Source: Pseudaestuariivita atlantica
GTDB taxonomy: Bacteria; Pseudomonadota; Alphaproteobacteria; Rhodobacterales; Rhodobacteraceae
Reading direction: 5' to 3'
DNA length: 38,948 nucleotides
NCBI RefSeq assembly: GCF_001205715.1
Contig: NZ_AQQZ01000013.1
Coordinates: 1-38,948, forward strand
Shown here: positions 28,582-38,300 of the stretch, piece after piece
Numbering within the stretch: position 1 is the stretch's first letter
Layout of the letters: each line of letters opens with the position of its first letter
Position numbers and translations under genes: made by a program
The notes under the pieces: generated by a model
Told to the model about the DNA's origin: nothing
The model's database searches: none
Seen by the model: only the letters and a program-made list of their open reading frames with translations

Positions 28582-30979
28582 GCGCTGCAAAGACCCGAAG
28601 CAGCAGCACAGGGCCTGAACTGGACAGGCGCAGCGCGGGCCAGAGACTTGCGAGGACGGTTGCCAGAACCGCCCAACCAGCCAGCCGCGCCCAGTCCGCC
28701 GGGAAGACCGACATGGGCAGCCGCCAGCCGAAGGCCTGCACGTTGACAACCGCCAGCAGCACCCAGGCCAGCGCAAGGCCCACGGGGATCGACACCACGA
28801 ACGTCACCAGCGCCAGCGCCACGCTTCGGGTGATGTCGAGCCGCGCAAGGAGTCGCACGGGCATGCCCTGCGCCCAGACGGGGGCCACCTGCGGCAGGCG
28901 CAGGTCGGACAGGGTGAGCAGGCTCATGAACAGCGCGAACCCCGCAACGGCGAGCGTCAGGACGTTCAGCGCCCCGGTCACGAGGAAGGTGCGTTCGAAC
29001 ACCGAAAGCGAGAACTCCTTCACCCGCGCCTGATCAACGATATTCGTCTCTGGAAGGCTGAATAGTGTCTGGATGTTGGACTTGACCTCGGCCTGCGTGC
29101 CGGGTGCCACGCGCAGTGCGAACCGCAGGATGGGCGGCGGGTCGATGCGGGCGGCCAGTGCGGCGGCATCGGCCATGACCTGTGGCCGCGTGTTGCCGTA
29201 GTCGGAATAGACCCCCAGTACCGGCGCCTCCCACCCATCCACGACCTGCACCGGGTCGTCGAGGGACAGGCCCGACCGGCGGAACAGTTGCTCGTTCACC
29301 AACACGCCCTCGCCCCGGTGCAGGGCGTCCCATACGTCGGGGCGGGCGGCCAGCAGGGGCCAGTGATCGCGGTAGAGCGGATCGTCGATGATGCCGTAGG
29401 CGGAACCGGGCTGGCCGTCGAGCATGGCGGGGACTGACCAGATCGGGATCACGGTTGTTACATCTGTAACCGTTTGGAGGTGGGCGCGGATGTCGCGCGC
29501 CTCGTCGGCGGTGCGGGCGGTGAGGTAGAGATCGGCGGCGAGGCGCTGGTCGAGCCAGCCGATGAAGGTGGTGCGGAACGACCCGACCATGGTCGACACG
29601 CCCACATTCGCCGACAGCGCCAAGAGCAGCGCCATCAGCGCCAGTGACAGGCCGGGCACCTGCTGCCGGGTGTCGGCCAGCACCCATTGCGGGATGCCGG
29701 GCGGGACCGCGCGAGAGGCCAGCCACAGGAGGGCCGACACCAGCGGCGGCAGCATCAGCGCGGCCCCGATCAGAAGCGCCGCGATGCAGGCGAACCCGGC
29801 GACGAGGCTGTCCCCGACCACCGCCAGCACCGAGGCCAGTGCGAAGAGGGCAAGCGCGGCGAGGGTTTGCCATCGCAACCCGATGCTCGCCTGCCGCGCC
29901 CAGGACGCCGATCCGGCGGCCAGCAGCGGCATCCGCCCGACCCGCCACAGGGCGGCGGCGGCGGCCAGTAGGGCACCGGCAAGGGTCATGGCGAGACCGG
30001 TCGCGGCCCAGAGCGGATCGAACCCGATCGCGGCATCGATCTGTGCGCCATAGAGCGCGCGGAGGGTGCCGGAGACGCCCGGCATCAGGGCCCGTGCCAG
30101 GAGGTATCCAAGCGCCAGCCCGGCCGCGCCGGCCAGCACCGCGAACAGGGACAATTCCATCACGATCGCGATCATCACGCGGCGCAGGGACACACCCATG
30201 GCCCGCAGGCTGCGCACTGTCCCGCGCCGCTGTTCGAAGGCAAGGCCGATGGCCGATTGCACGATGAACAGCCCCACGGCGAAGCTGAGCAGCCCGAAGG
30301 CGGTGAGGTTCAGGTGGAAGCTGTTCGTCAGCGCCGCGATGTCGCCCGAGGGCGCCTCGCGCGTCAGGTGCAGGTCGGTCACCGTGCCGATGGGCGGCAG
30401 GCCGAGGGGCAGGGGGCGGTCGAGGACGAGGTGGTCGAACCCGGTGCGGTCAAGCAGGCGGGCGGCGGTGGTTACGTCTGTAACGATTACGTCCGCGGGC
30501 AGGGTGGCGAGGGTGCGGATCGGGGGCAGGGCAGGGGGCAGGAGCGCGGCGGTTTCCGGCGCGGCCAGCAGGAGGCCCGGAGCGGTCAGGAATGTGGCGA
30601 GGTCGATCTGCCCGTCAGCAAGGCCCGCAAGCTCGGGCCGGGGCGGGGAGGTAAGCGGGTCGAGGCCGAGAAGGCGCACGGGGCCGTCGCGCCCCGGCAA
30701 GGTGCCCTCGATCACCGGGGAGACGGGATAGCCCGCGCGGCGGAGCGCGATGAAGTCTGCCTGCGTCACGGGGGTGCCATCGGGGTGCGACAGCAGGTCG
30801 AGACTGCCTTGCCCCAGGGCGGCGGAGGAGGCGGCATAGCTGGCCCGCGCCTCGGCGTTCAGGGCCTGCACCCCGGACCAGAGCGCGGTGGCAAGCATCA
30901 ACCCGCCCAGCACCATCACCAGCTGCACCGGGCGTCGCCACCAGTGCGACAACAGCGCGCGCAGGACCAGCGCGGTCAC
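28574..30979 (-). CDS. ABC transporter permease with two FtsX-like domains
   Basis: An 801-residue inner-membrane permease of the MacB/FtsX type. A first transmembrane helix lies near residues 18-36, followed by a periplasmic domain; three helices lie at about 225-340 (FGLLSFAVGLFIVQSAIGLAF, LSLFAVLAGAAGLALGYLL, AMTLAGALLAAAAALW). A second set follows, with helices around 370-460 and a C-terminal triplet (ALNVLTLAVAGFALFMSLL, LVTFVVSIPVGLALAWVLL, GWAVLATVLASLWPAL). It would thus combine the two permeases encoded separately in attFG-type loci. The start is GTG 30979, overlapping the ATPase stop codon by four bases. Such transporters move lipids, lipoproteins or other substrates outward rather than import. 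Confidence 0.88.
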   Translation of the reverse strand: MTALVLRALLSHWWRRPVQLVMVLGGLMLATALWSGVQALNAEARASYAASSAALGQGSLDLLSHPDGTPVTQADFIALRRAGYPVSPVIEGTLPGRDGPVRLLGLDPLTSPPRPELAGLADGQIDLATFLTAPGLLLAAPETAALLPPALPPIRTLATLPADVIVTDVTTAARLLDRTGFDHLVLDRPLPLGLPPIGTVTDLHLTREAPSGDIAALTNSFHLNLTAFGLLSFAVGLFIVQSAIGLAFEQRRGTVRSLRAMGVSLRRVMIAIVMELSLFAVLAGAAGLALGYLLARALMPGVSGTLRALYGAQIDAAIGFDPLWAATGLAMTLAGALLAAAAALWRVGRMPLLAAGSASWARQASIGLRWQTLAALALFALASVLAVVGDSLVAGFACIAALLIGAALMLPPLVSALLWLASRAVPPGIPQWVLADTRQQVPGLSLALMALLLALSANVGVSTMVGSFRTTFIGWLDQRLAADLYLTARTADEARDIRAHLQTVTDVTTVIPIWSVPAMLDGQPGSAYGIIDDPLYRDHWPLLAARPDVWDALHRGEGVLVNEQLFRRSGLSLDDPVQVVDGWEAPVLGVYSDYGNTRPQVMADAAALAARIDPPPILRFALRVAPGTQAEVKSNIQTLFSLPETNIVDQARVKEFSLSVFERTFLVTGALNVLTLAVAGFALFMSLLTLSDLRLPQVAPVWAQGMPVRLLARLDITRSVALALVTFVVSIPVGLALAWVLLAVVNVQAFGWRLPMSVFPADWARLAGWAVLATVLASLWPALRLSSSGPVLLLRVFAAHG

Positions 30980-31629
30980 GACAGGAGGCCTTTCGACAGG
31001 TGCACCTGCCGGCCGAGGCGCGCGGCGAGGCGCGGTGAGTGGGTGACCATCAGGCAGGCGGTGCCGGTGTCGGCGGCGAGGTCGAGCATCAGGTCGATGA
31101 CCTGATCGGCGGTGTCCTCGTCAAGGTTTCCGGTGGGTTCGTCCGCGAAGAGCACCGATGGCCGCGCGGCCAGCGCCCGCCCGATGGCGACGCGCTGCTG
31201 CTGGCCGCCGGAAAGATCCTCGGGCAGGCGGTGGGCGAGGTTCGAGAGGCCGAGCCGCCGTGTCAGGGTGTCGCAGAGGTCGGGCTCGTAGCGGTCGGCG
31301 AGGCGTGACTGGAAGGCGATGTTCTGGGCGACAGTCAGCGAAGGGACGAGGTTCAGCGCCTGGAACACGATGCCGAACCGGTCGCGTCGGAGCCGCGCGC
31401 GGGCGCGGTCGCCGAGGCCTGTGATCTCTTCGCCATCAAGCAGGATGGAGCCGCTGTCGGGCGTGTCGAGGGCCGCAAGCAGGTGCAACAGGGTCGATTT
31501 GCCTGATCCGCTCTCTCCGGTCAGGGCGACGGTTTCGCCGCGCGACAGGCGCATCGACACGCCCGCCAGAACGGGCACCGGCCCGGAGGCCGAGGGGTAG
31601 GATTTGGTCAGGTCTGTCGCGTCGAGCAT
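30976..31629 (-). CDS. ABC transporter ATP-binding protein (LolD/MacB type)
   Basis: A 217-residue ATPase. Walker A is GESGSGKST (38-46), the Q-loop region is [15 protein letters not shown], the signature is [15 protein letters not shown] (139-153), and Walker B is [12 protein letters not shown] (159-170) with the switch His in LMVTHSP. The [17 protein letters not shown] segment is typical of the LolD/MacB/FtsE group that partners FtsX-like permeases. ATG 31629 has GGGA upstream; an in-frame ATG 51 bases further up adds residues without family match. It leads the cluster ATPase-permease-attH-PNPOx-like, all joined by four- to eight-base overlaps. Confidence 0.93.
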   Translation of the reverse strand: MLDATDLTKSYPSASGPVPVLAGVSMRLSRGETVALTGESGSGKSTLLHLLAALDTPDSGSILLDGEEITGLGDRARARLRRDRFGIVFQALNLVPSLTVAQNIAFQSRLADRYEPDLCDTLTRRLGLSNLAHRLPEDLSGGQQQRVAIGRALAARPSVLFADEPTGNLDEDTADQVIDLMLDLAADTGTACLMVTHSPRLAARLGRQVHLSKGLLS

Positions 31630-31698
31630 CGGCTGGTCCCGGGTTCGTCCGAGACATAGCGCGCGGCGGCGCGATTGCACATGGGGCAGGGCAGGGGT

Positions 31699-31721
31699 GG
31701 CCCGGCGGCGTCCGCCGGGCC
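31699..31721. terminator. strong GC hairpin after the outer-membrane protein gene
   Basis: GGCCCGGCGG (31699-31708) pairs perfectly with CCGCCGGGCC (31712-31721) around a three-base loop, starting seven bases beyond the stop codon of the outer-membrane protein gene on the minus strand. No T-run follows. Position suggests it ends the surface-protein operon and insulates the ABC cluster downstream. Confidence 0.55.
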
Positions 31722-31728
31722 GCCGGGG

Positions 31729-34700
31729 TCAGAACTTGGCCACGAGGTTCACGAACACGCCGCGTTCCTTATATTCGACATTGGTCAGGTCGTTGGTGGC
31801 CTGGCCCACGTCATAGCCGACGCCGATCTTGAGGTTGTTGCCAACGTGGCGGTAGATGGCGATCGAGCCGCCGGTGCGCGTGTCGCCAGAATGCGGCTGG
31901 TATTCCCACCGCCCCTCGATCGACAGGTCCCAGTTGTGCACCACGTGCCAGTCGAACCGGGCGATGGCGAGGTGGGCGTCGTTGCGCACGTAATTGTCAG
32001 TGCCGCGGTCGGCGGTTTCCCCGCTGCGGTAGCCGTATTTCAGGCCGACGGTCCATGTATCGCTCAACTCGTGCACGAGATCGGCGGAGAAGACGAGGCT
32101 GCGGTGGCGCGGGCCGTCGGTGGTGCCGTTCGCCGTGACCTGGTCCTCGCCCGGCTGGTCGTTGATGTAGGTGAGCCGGATCAGCGCGTTGGTGCGGTCA
32201 TTGTCGGTCGGGCGGTAGGCGTAGCCGAGCGAGGCGCGCACGTAGTCGCCGTTGCGGAAGTCGCTTTCATCCGACCGCGACAGCACCGCGTCGAGCGATC
32301 CCAGCAGGTGCCAGTTGGGGCTGGTGCGATAGTCGAAAGCGGCGGACAGCAGAAGCGTTTCGCGGTCGCGGGCCGAGCCGATCCCGTCTTCGAGCCGGTA
32401 TTCCAGCTTGGCGGAGGCGTTGAACGACTCGCCGTTGGAATAGGTCATGCTGACGGAATAGGCGAAGCGGTCGAAATCGCCGTTCCGGGGATCGGTCACG
32501 CGGCCGAGCTCGACTTGGGAGGCGAGCGTCCAGCGGTCGTTGGGCGTGTAGGTCACCCCGAAGGCGCGGGTCAGGGAGCGTTCGTTCCGGCCCGAGATGT
32601 AGGAATTCTCGGCAAAGGTGGACAGCCGCTTGTTGACGCGGTTCTTCGCCCCGAAGGTCAGCCGTTCGGCGGCGTCGGTGCCAAGGCGGCGGCTGTCGGG
32701 GTCCTGTGCGTAGCTGACGTAGAATTCCTGTCCTTCGGACGGGGTCCACGTGGCCTGCGCCACCGCGCCGAAACCGCCGGTGCCGTCTGACACCTCGCCC
32801 GAGAAGCGCAGGCGTTCGGACAGGCGCACATCCGCGCCCAGCCCGATCCTGTCGGCGCGTTCCAGGCCACCGTCGAGCGCCAGCGTGGCGCGGGCATAGC
32901 CGTAGACGGTCAGGTCCTCGGACGGGCTGTAGGTGAGGCGCAAAAGCGCATCTGTCCGCTCGCCGGTCTCTGCCGGGGTGCCGGGGCGGTCCTGGTGTAG
33001 CCATGCAAGGCCCGCCGCCAGTTCCAGCGAGGGCGACAGCGCGTAGGTCAGGCTGATTTCGGCCTCGTCCGTCTGCTCACCCCCCGACTTGCGGAAATGT
33101 TCACCCGAGAAGCGCAGCGTCGCCCGGTCCGACAGGCCGATTTCGCCGGCGATGCCGACCAGTCTCTGGTCCTCGCTGATGTCGTGGGAATAGGTGGAAA
33201 AGCCAGCCTCGATCGATTCGGCGTAGAGGTCGATGAAACCGGGCGCGGCGATGCCGAGATCGGACAGGGCAAGGTGCGCGTCGAAGCGGTAGGCGCGGGC
33301 GGAAAGGCCCGGCGCCCCGGAACTGGCCAGCGCGTCGATCGTCAGGCCGCCATCGACTGACAGCGTTTGCCCGAAACCGGGGCCTTGGGATTGCGCGACC
33401 TCGAACTCGGCAAAGCTGTATTCGCCGAGGGCGAAGCGCGCATCGGCGCCGATCATGCGCTGGTCGGCGGTGCCGGTATCGTCGCGCATGGCGGTGAAGC
33501 CCAGCGTGATCCGGTCGTTCGGGCGCAACTCGATCCGGCCGCCGACCGATCCGCCGTCGACCGACCCGAGCGCGGGGGTGTTCTGGTAGGTGACCACCAG
33601 CCGCACCACGTTGTCGCCGCCCGGGTTGGACTGGATCAGGCTGCCATCGGGTGCGGACCGGCCAAGGGGCGACGACAGCAGCAACACGCCCTGCAGCGGG
33701 TCAAGCTCGTAATCCTGCCCCGCCACCAGCGTGCGCGAATCCACGATCCGGCCGGTGCGCGGGTCGATGGTTTCAACCGTAACCGTATCGGAGCCGGGAT
33801 GGATGTCCTGGTGCGACAGGAAGTAGGCCGAGCCGCCCGTCGCTTCGAGCACGTCGCGGCGCGAGGCCATGTCGCCCTGCGCGGCATAGCCGAGGACGCG
33901 CAGCACCGGCGCGCCGTCCTCGGTCCGGCGGCGGCTTTCATGGGTGACGCGCGCGCCGTAAAGCGATTGCGTGTTGCGCAGGAAATGCGGCTGCGTGATC
34001 GCGAGGTCGAAATCGCCCCACAGGAATTCCGTCTGCGGGGTTTCCACCTTGAGGTAGAACCGCCCGCTGGTGGGCGTGTCGTCATAGGCGGTGCTGTTGT
34101 CGCCGTAGGTCGGGTAGAACGCATCGTCGCGCAGGCGGCCCAGCAGGGTCAGCGGGTCTTTCTGGTCGAGGCGGCTGAACGCGTTGGCCAGCGATCCGTG
34201 CCCGGTATCGGCCGAGGCGGTCACGCTCACGTTGTTCTGGAACGTGCCCTTCAGGTAGAAGGCCAGCCGCCCGTCGACCGAGTCCGTGGTTTCGGAACTG
34301 CCGTCGCTGTTGTCGCGGATGCGGCGGTTGGCGCTGATATCGGCGATGCCGACGAAGAACAGGTCGCGTTCGGGCACCTCGATATCGCGGACCAGCCGTT
34401 CGCCCGCGACGCCGTCATGCGGGTCGATCCGGACGTCGACGGCATGGGTGCCCGCGGGCAGGATCCTCTGGGTGACGAAGGCGCCGCCCTGGTCGACGGG
34501 GATGGTCTCTCCCATGACGCGGACGGTCTGGCCGGGGGCGAGCGCGTCGCCATGCACGGTCACCGCGCCGCCGCGCACCTTGAACTGCGCGATGCCGGTG
34601 CGGTCCTCGCCCTCGCCCGCGGCGATGACCGGGCCGGTCAGGTCGGGATCTCCGCCGCGCGCGGAGCGGTGGAGGGGCAGGGGGCGCGTTTCGTTGTACC

Positions 34701-35328
34701 GCCCGTCGGCGTCGTAGACCCGCAGGACGTAGGCGAAATCGCCCGACCCGGTGGCGGGCATGGTCCAATTCGCCTCGCCGTTCGGTGCGACGGGGATCTT
34801 CGCGGCGATTCGGCCGTTGTCGCGGCGCTGGCGGTCGATCACGCGGATCTCGGCGCGGGCGATGTAGGCGGGGTAGTTGGTGGAGGCGCGGAAGGTCACC
34901 GCGCCGTTGGCCGGGGCGGTGCTGCGCAGGTCGCTGGTCGACACGTTGAGCCGGGGCTGGATCACGAGGCCATCGAAGGTCACGTCGACATTGGCGCGCG
35001 ACAGGGCGATGTCCTGCTGGCGCTGGACCACGCGCGGCGCGGGTGCGCCGGCGATGGTCTCGCCGTCGATCGAGATCGAGAAGCCGGCGGCGCCCAACCC
35101 CGCCGAGCTGTCGGCGGCGATGACCTCGCTCGTCTCGCCCACCGGCATCGACACGACGGTGTCGGCATTGTTGCGGTCGGTGCACAGGTACCTGTCGGTT
35201 TCCACGCAGTCGTCCTGCGTCTGAGCCTGTGCGAGGCCGGCGATGCCGGTGCAGAGCGCACTTGTCGCCAGGTAATATCCCACGGTCCGCGCGAGGCCGC
35301 GCGGCCTGGCCTGCTCGAAATGTTTCAT
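31729..35328 (-). CDS. large outer-membrane beta-barrel protein of unknown function
   Basis: A 1199-residue protein that I cannot name. It has a signal peptide (hydrophobic core about 18-32, likely cleavage after AQA at 33-35). Residues to about 330 look like several beta-sandwich (Ig-like) modules (FDGLVIQPRLNVSTSD, RAEIRVIDRQRRDNGR, FAYVLRVYDADGRYNE, GAFVTQRILPAGTHAVDVRI). From about 330 to 1199 it shows long alternating amphipathic strands with aromatic ends (FYLKVETPQTEFLWGDFDLA, GVTYTPNDRWTLASQVELG, WTVGLKYGYRSG), and it ends with the C-terminal Phe (FVNLVAKF) expected of a BAM-inserted barrel. No TonB box or plug domain is evident. It starts 25 bases after the giant repeat-protein gene, so they form one operon; it may anchor, export or display that protein. 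ATG 35328 is preceded by GAGGGG. Confidence 0.75.
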   Translation of the reverse strand: MKHFEQARPRGLARTVGYYLATSALCTGIAGLAQAQTQDDCVETDRYLCTDRNNADTVVSMPVGETSEVIAADSSAGLGAAGFSISIDGETIAGAPAPRVVQRQQDIALSRANVDVTFDGLVIQPRLNVSTSDLRSTAPANGAVTFRASTNYPAYIARAEIRVIDRQRRDNGRIAAKIPVAPNGEANWTMPATGSGDFAYVLRVYDADGRYNETRPLPLHRSARGGDPDLTGPVIAAGEGEDRTGIAQFKVRGGAVTVHGDALAPGQTVRVMGETIPVDQGGAFVTQRILPAGTHAVDVRIDPHDGVAGERLVRDIEVPERDLFFVGIADISANRRIRDNSDGSSETTDSVDGRLAFYLKGTFQNNVSVTASADTGHGSLANAFSRLDQKDPLTLLGRLRDDAFYPTYGDNSTAYDDTPTSGRFYLKVETPQTEFLWGDFDLAITQPHFLRNTQSLYGARVTHESRRRTEDGAPVLRVLGYAAQGDMASRRDVLEATGGSAYFLSHQDIHPGSDTVTVETIDPRTGRIVDSRTLVAGQDYELDPLQGVLLLSSPLGRSAPDGSLIQSNPGGDNVVRLVVTYQNTPALGSVDGGSVGGRIELRPNDRITLGFTAMRDDTGTADQRMIGADARFALGEYSFAEFEVAQSQGPGFGQTLSVDGGLTIDALASSGAPGLSARAYRFDAHLALSDLGIAAPGFIDLYAESIEAGFSTYSHDISEDQRLVGIAGEIGLSDRATLRFSGEHFRKSGGEQTDEAEISLTYALSPSLELAAGLAWLHQDRPGTPAETGERTDALLRLTYSPSEDLTVYGYARATLALDGGLERADRIGLGADVRLSERLRFSGEVSDGTGGFGAVAQATWTPSEGQEFYVSYAQDPDSRRLGTDAAERLTFGAKNRVNKRLSTFAENSYISGRNERSLTRAFGVTYTPNDRWTLASQVELGRVTDPRNGDFDRFAYSVSMTYSNGESFNASAKLEYRLEDGIGSARDRETLLLSAAFDYRTSPNWHLLGSLDAVLSRSDESDFRNGDYVRASLGYAYRPTDNDRTNALIRLTYINDQPGEDQVTANGTTDGPRHRSLVFSADLVHELSDTWTVGLKYGYRSGETADRGTDNYVRNDAHLAIARFDWHVVHNWDLSIEGRWEYQPHSGDTRTGGSIAIYRHVGNNLKIGVGYDVGQATNDLTNVEYKERGVFVNLVAKF

Positions 35329-35353
35329 CTCGATCCCCTCATTAGTTACCCGC

Positions 35354-38300
35354 TCACCTCGGGCGGACGATGGTCCGCTCGACGTGCAGTTTGTAGGCGC
35401 CCACCCCGCGCCATGCTTTGCGGAGATACGCCTCCGCGCGACGCAGCCTCTGCCGGGCTGCCTGTCTCTGGTTCTCGGCCGTGATCCGGTAGCTCAGGCG
35501 CACGGTGCTGGGCGTCCGGCGGATCTGCTGGACCAGCGTTTCGATCCCGCGGCGCAGGTGCACCGACGGCTGGCCGTTGGCGTCGAAGGCTGCCGCTGCA
35601 AGGTCCACCCGGACGACGCGCATCTGGGCGACGCCGAAATTCAGGCGGGTCATCTTGCCGGGAGTGACCCGCACGACACGCGGGTTTTCCGTGGTCAGGC
35701 GGGCGCCCGAGGGCAGGCTGCGCGTGTCGAGCTTCAGGATGAAGTTCTGGCCGGGTTGGTCGGGCAGGGCGGCACAGGGCACGTGGTAGCGGCCATGCGC
35801 ATCGGTGGTGATGCGGGTGCCGTCCACGCCCGCGAGGCGCGCGCCCTTGATCCCCGGTTCGCCCTTGTCCTGGCGGCCGTTGGCGTTGCGGTCATCGAAC
35901 ACCTTGCCGATGATGTCGCTGCACTGGAACACCGGTTCCGGGCGCAGGTGCACCGTGGCGGTGGTCACGCTGCTGATCCGCCGCCCGGTGGCCAGTTCGA
36001 CCACGTAGGCGCGGTTGACCAGCGCCCCGGCGGGCGTTCCGGGCAGGATGCGCGCGGTATAGGTCAGCGTCACGTCCGAGAAGGGCGCAATCGTCAGGGA
36101 GGCGAACCGCAGGGTGCGGCCACGGACCTGCACGTTCACCGCGCGGCCGTCCACGCGGGCGCTGTCCGGTTCGAACCGCATGCCGTTCGGCAATTCGTCC
36201 ACCAGCACCAGCGGCGCCGTCAGGCCGGGCCCGTCATTGCGCAGCACGACCGTGTAGGGCACCGCGTCGCCAAGGCTGACCTGGCTGAGGCCCGCCGTTT
36301 TCGTCGCCGTCACGGTGGAGGGCGGCGTTGCCGGGACCACCGCCAACTGCGACGGATCGTTGACGAGGTTGCCGTCGTCGTCGCGCCCGTCATCCGAGGT
36401 ATCCTCGGCCACGATGTCGGTCGTGGTGCCGTTCACGACGGCCTGCGAGGTGCCGAACACCGACAGCTGGATGCCGCCATCCGCCACGTCTTCGGTCCGC
36501 AGCACCTGGCGCAGTTCGTAGGTCACGACCTCGCCCACCGCGATCGACCCGACCGAGGAGTTAAGGCTGGCCGCCACGAACACGGGCGCCCCGTCCGGCG
36601 TTGCCCCGCGTCCCGTCATGCTCGACAGGGTCGGGTAGAGCACGAGGTTCGACAACGGCGCGTTGCCGGTATTGGTCACGGTGATGGTGAACACCGCCGT
36701 GTCGCCCACGCCGTCGACGCCATCGCCATTGTCGACAAGGCGGTTGGTCACGACGATATCGAGGCCCGGTTCCGGTGCAATAGTCACGGTTTCGGTGACC
36801 TCCGAACAGATGTCGGGATGCGCGGTCGCACAGATCCTGTAGCGCGCGGTATAGGTCCCGGCATCCAGCCCGGACGCAACCGACAGCACGCCGGTGGCCG
36901 GGTCGATCGCGAGCCCGTCATCGGCGTCCAGCGGCGTGACCTGAATGGTTGCGAGTGTAACGGCAGCGCCGTTCAGCGTGTCGCTCGTCAGCACCGAGCC
37001 CATGGGTCCGCCATCGGACGACACCGTGTCGAAGGTCTCCGCCACGGCGGTGATCGCGATCACCTGCAGGGTTTCGGTCACCTCGGCGCAATTGCTCGGC
37101 ACCGCGGTTTCGCACAGGCGGTACGAGACCTCGTAAGTGCCGTGCGGCGTGCCGGGTGCCACGCTCACGACCCCTGTGACAGGGTCGAGCGTGATGCCGT
37201 CCTGCCCGATGGGCGAGGTAAGCGTGATCGTCACCGTCGCCGGGTCCACGACTGCCCCGTTCAGCGTGTCGTTGCGCAGGATGCTGGGCAGGGTGCCGCC
37301 CGCCACGCTCGACACCGCGCCCAGGTCGCCACCTTCCACGACCAGCGGCAGGGCGTTGACCTCGACCCTCTCCACCGCGGTGGTACAGGTGTCGCTGTCG
37401 GTCGCAAGACAGATTTGGTAGGCGATTTCGTAGGTGCCGGGCAGGGTCTGTGCGCCGACGGCGATCTCGCCCGTGTCGAGGTTCAGCTTGATGCCGGGGC
37501 TGCCGATGTCGCGCAGCAGCGTGATCTCGACCATGTCGGCCAGCGCAGGCGTGCCGTTCACGCTGTCATCGTGCAGGATCGACATTGTCCGCCCGCCGAC
37601 GCCCGCATCGAACGTGCCCAGCAGGCTGCCATCGGCCACGAGCGTCGCGGCGCGCACCTCCACCTTTTCGGTCGCCTCCGCGCAGTTCGTCGGGAAGGCA
37701 AGTTCGCAGAACGTGTAGGTGAGGGTATGGGTGCCGGCGGGTGCTTCGGCCCCCAGTGTCATGATGCCCGTGTCGGGATCGATCGACAGGAAGCTCGACC
37801 CGTCGGTTGCAAAGGTCAGGGCCGACCCCATCATGCCGTGCAGCGCGCCGTAATCATAGGTATCGCCGGCGCCGAACACCTGGCCCACGACCTGCGGTTC
37901 GTCCTGCGCAGGCATGACGAATACCGGTTCCGGCGCGGCGGCGAGCGGCATCAGCATGATCTGGATCGTTTCGGTCGCCTCGGCGCAATTGTCGGTATTG
38001 GACGCGTCGCAGATCATGTAGGGCAGGGTGTAGGTACCGGGGAGCGTGCCCGCGGCGACCATGATCTCGCCCGTCGCGGTGTCGAGGCTCAGCGCATCGC
38101 TGCCGCCGTCTTCCGCCGTCAGCACGACATTGGCACCGTCGCCCACGGACGCTGCAAGGCCCGAGACGCGGTCATTCGCGTCCTCCAGTGCCGAACCTGC
38201 ACTTTGAGAGCTGGTGTTGGCCATCAGGACCCGGACAGGTGCCGCGCCGGCGACGATTGCCAGGTCCTCGACCGTGACGGTTTCGGTGGCCTCGGCGCAA

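Noticed and set aside
33367-35484. A 705-codon plus-strand open frame opposite the outer-membrane protein gene
   Set aside because: Low-complexity G/A/V/R composition and full overlap with a signal-peptide-bearing, barrel-encoding frame; a shadow of that gene.
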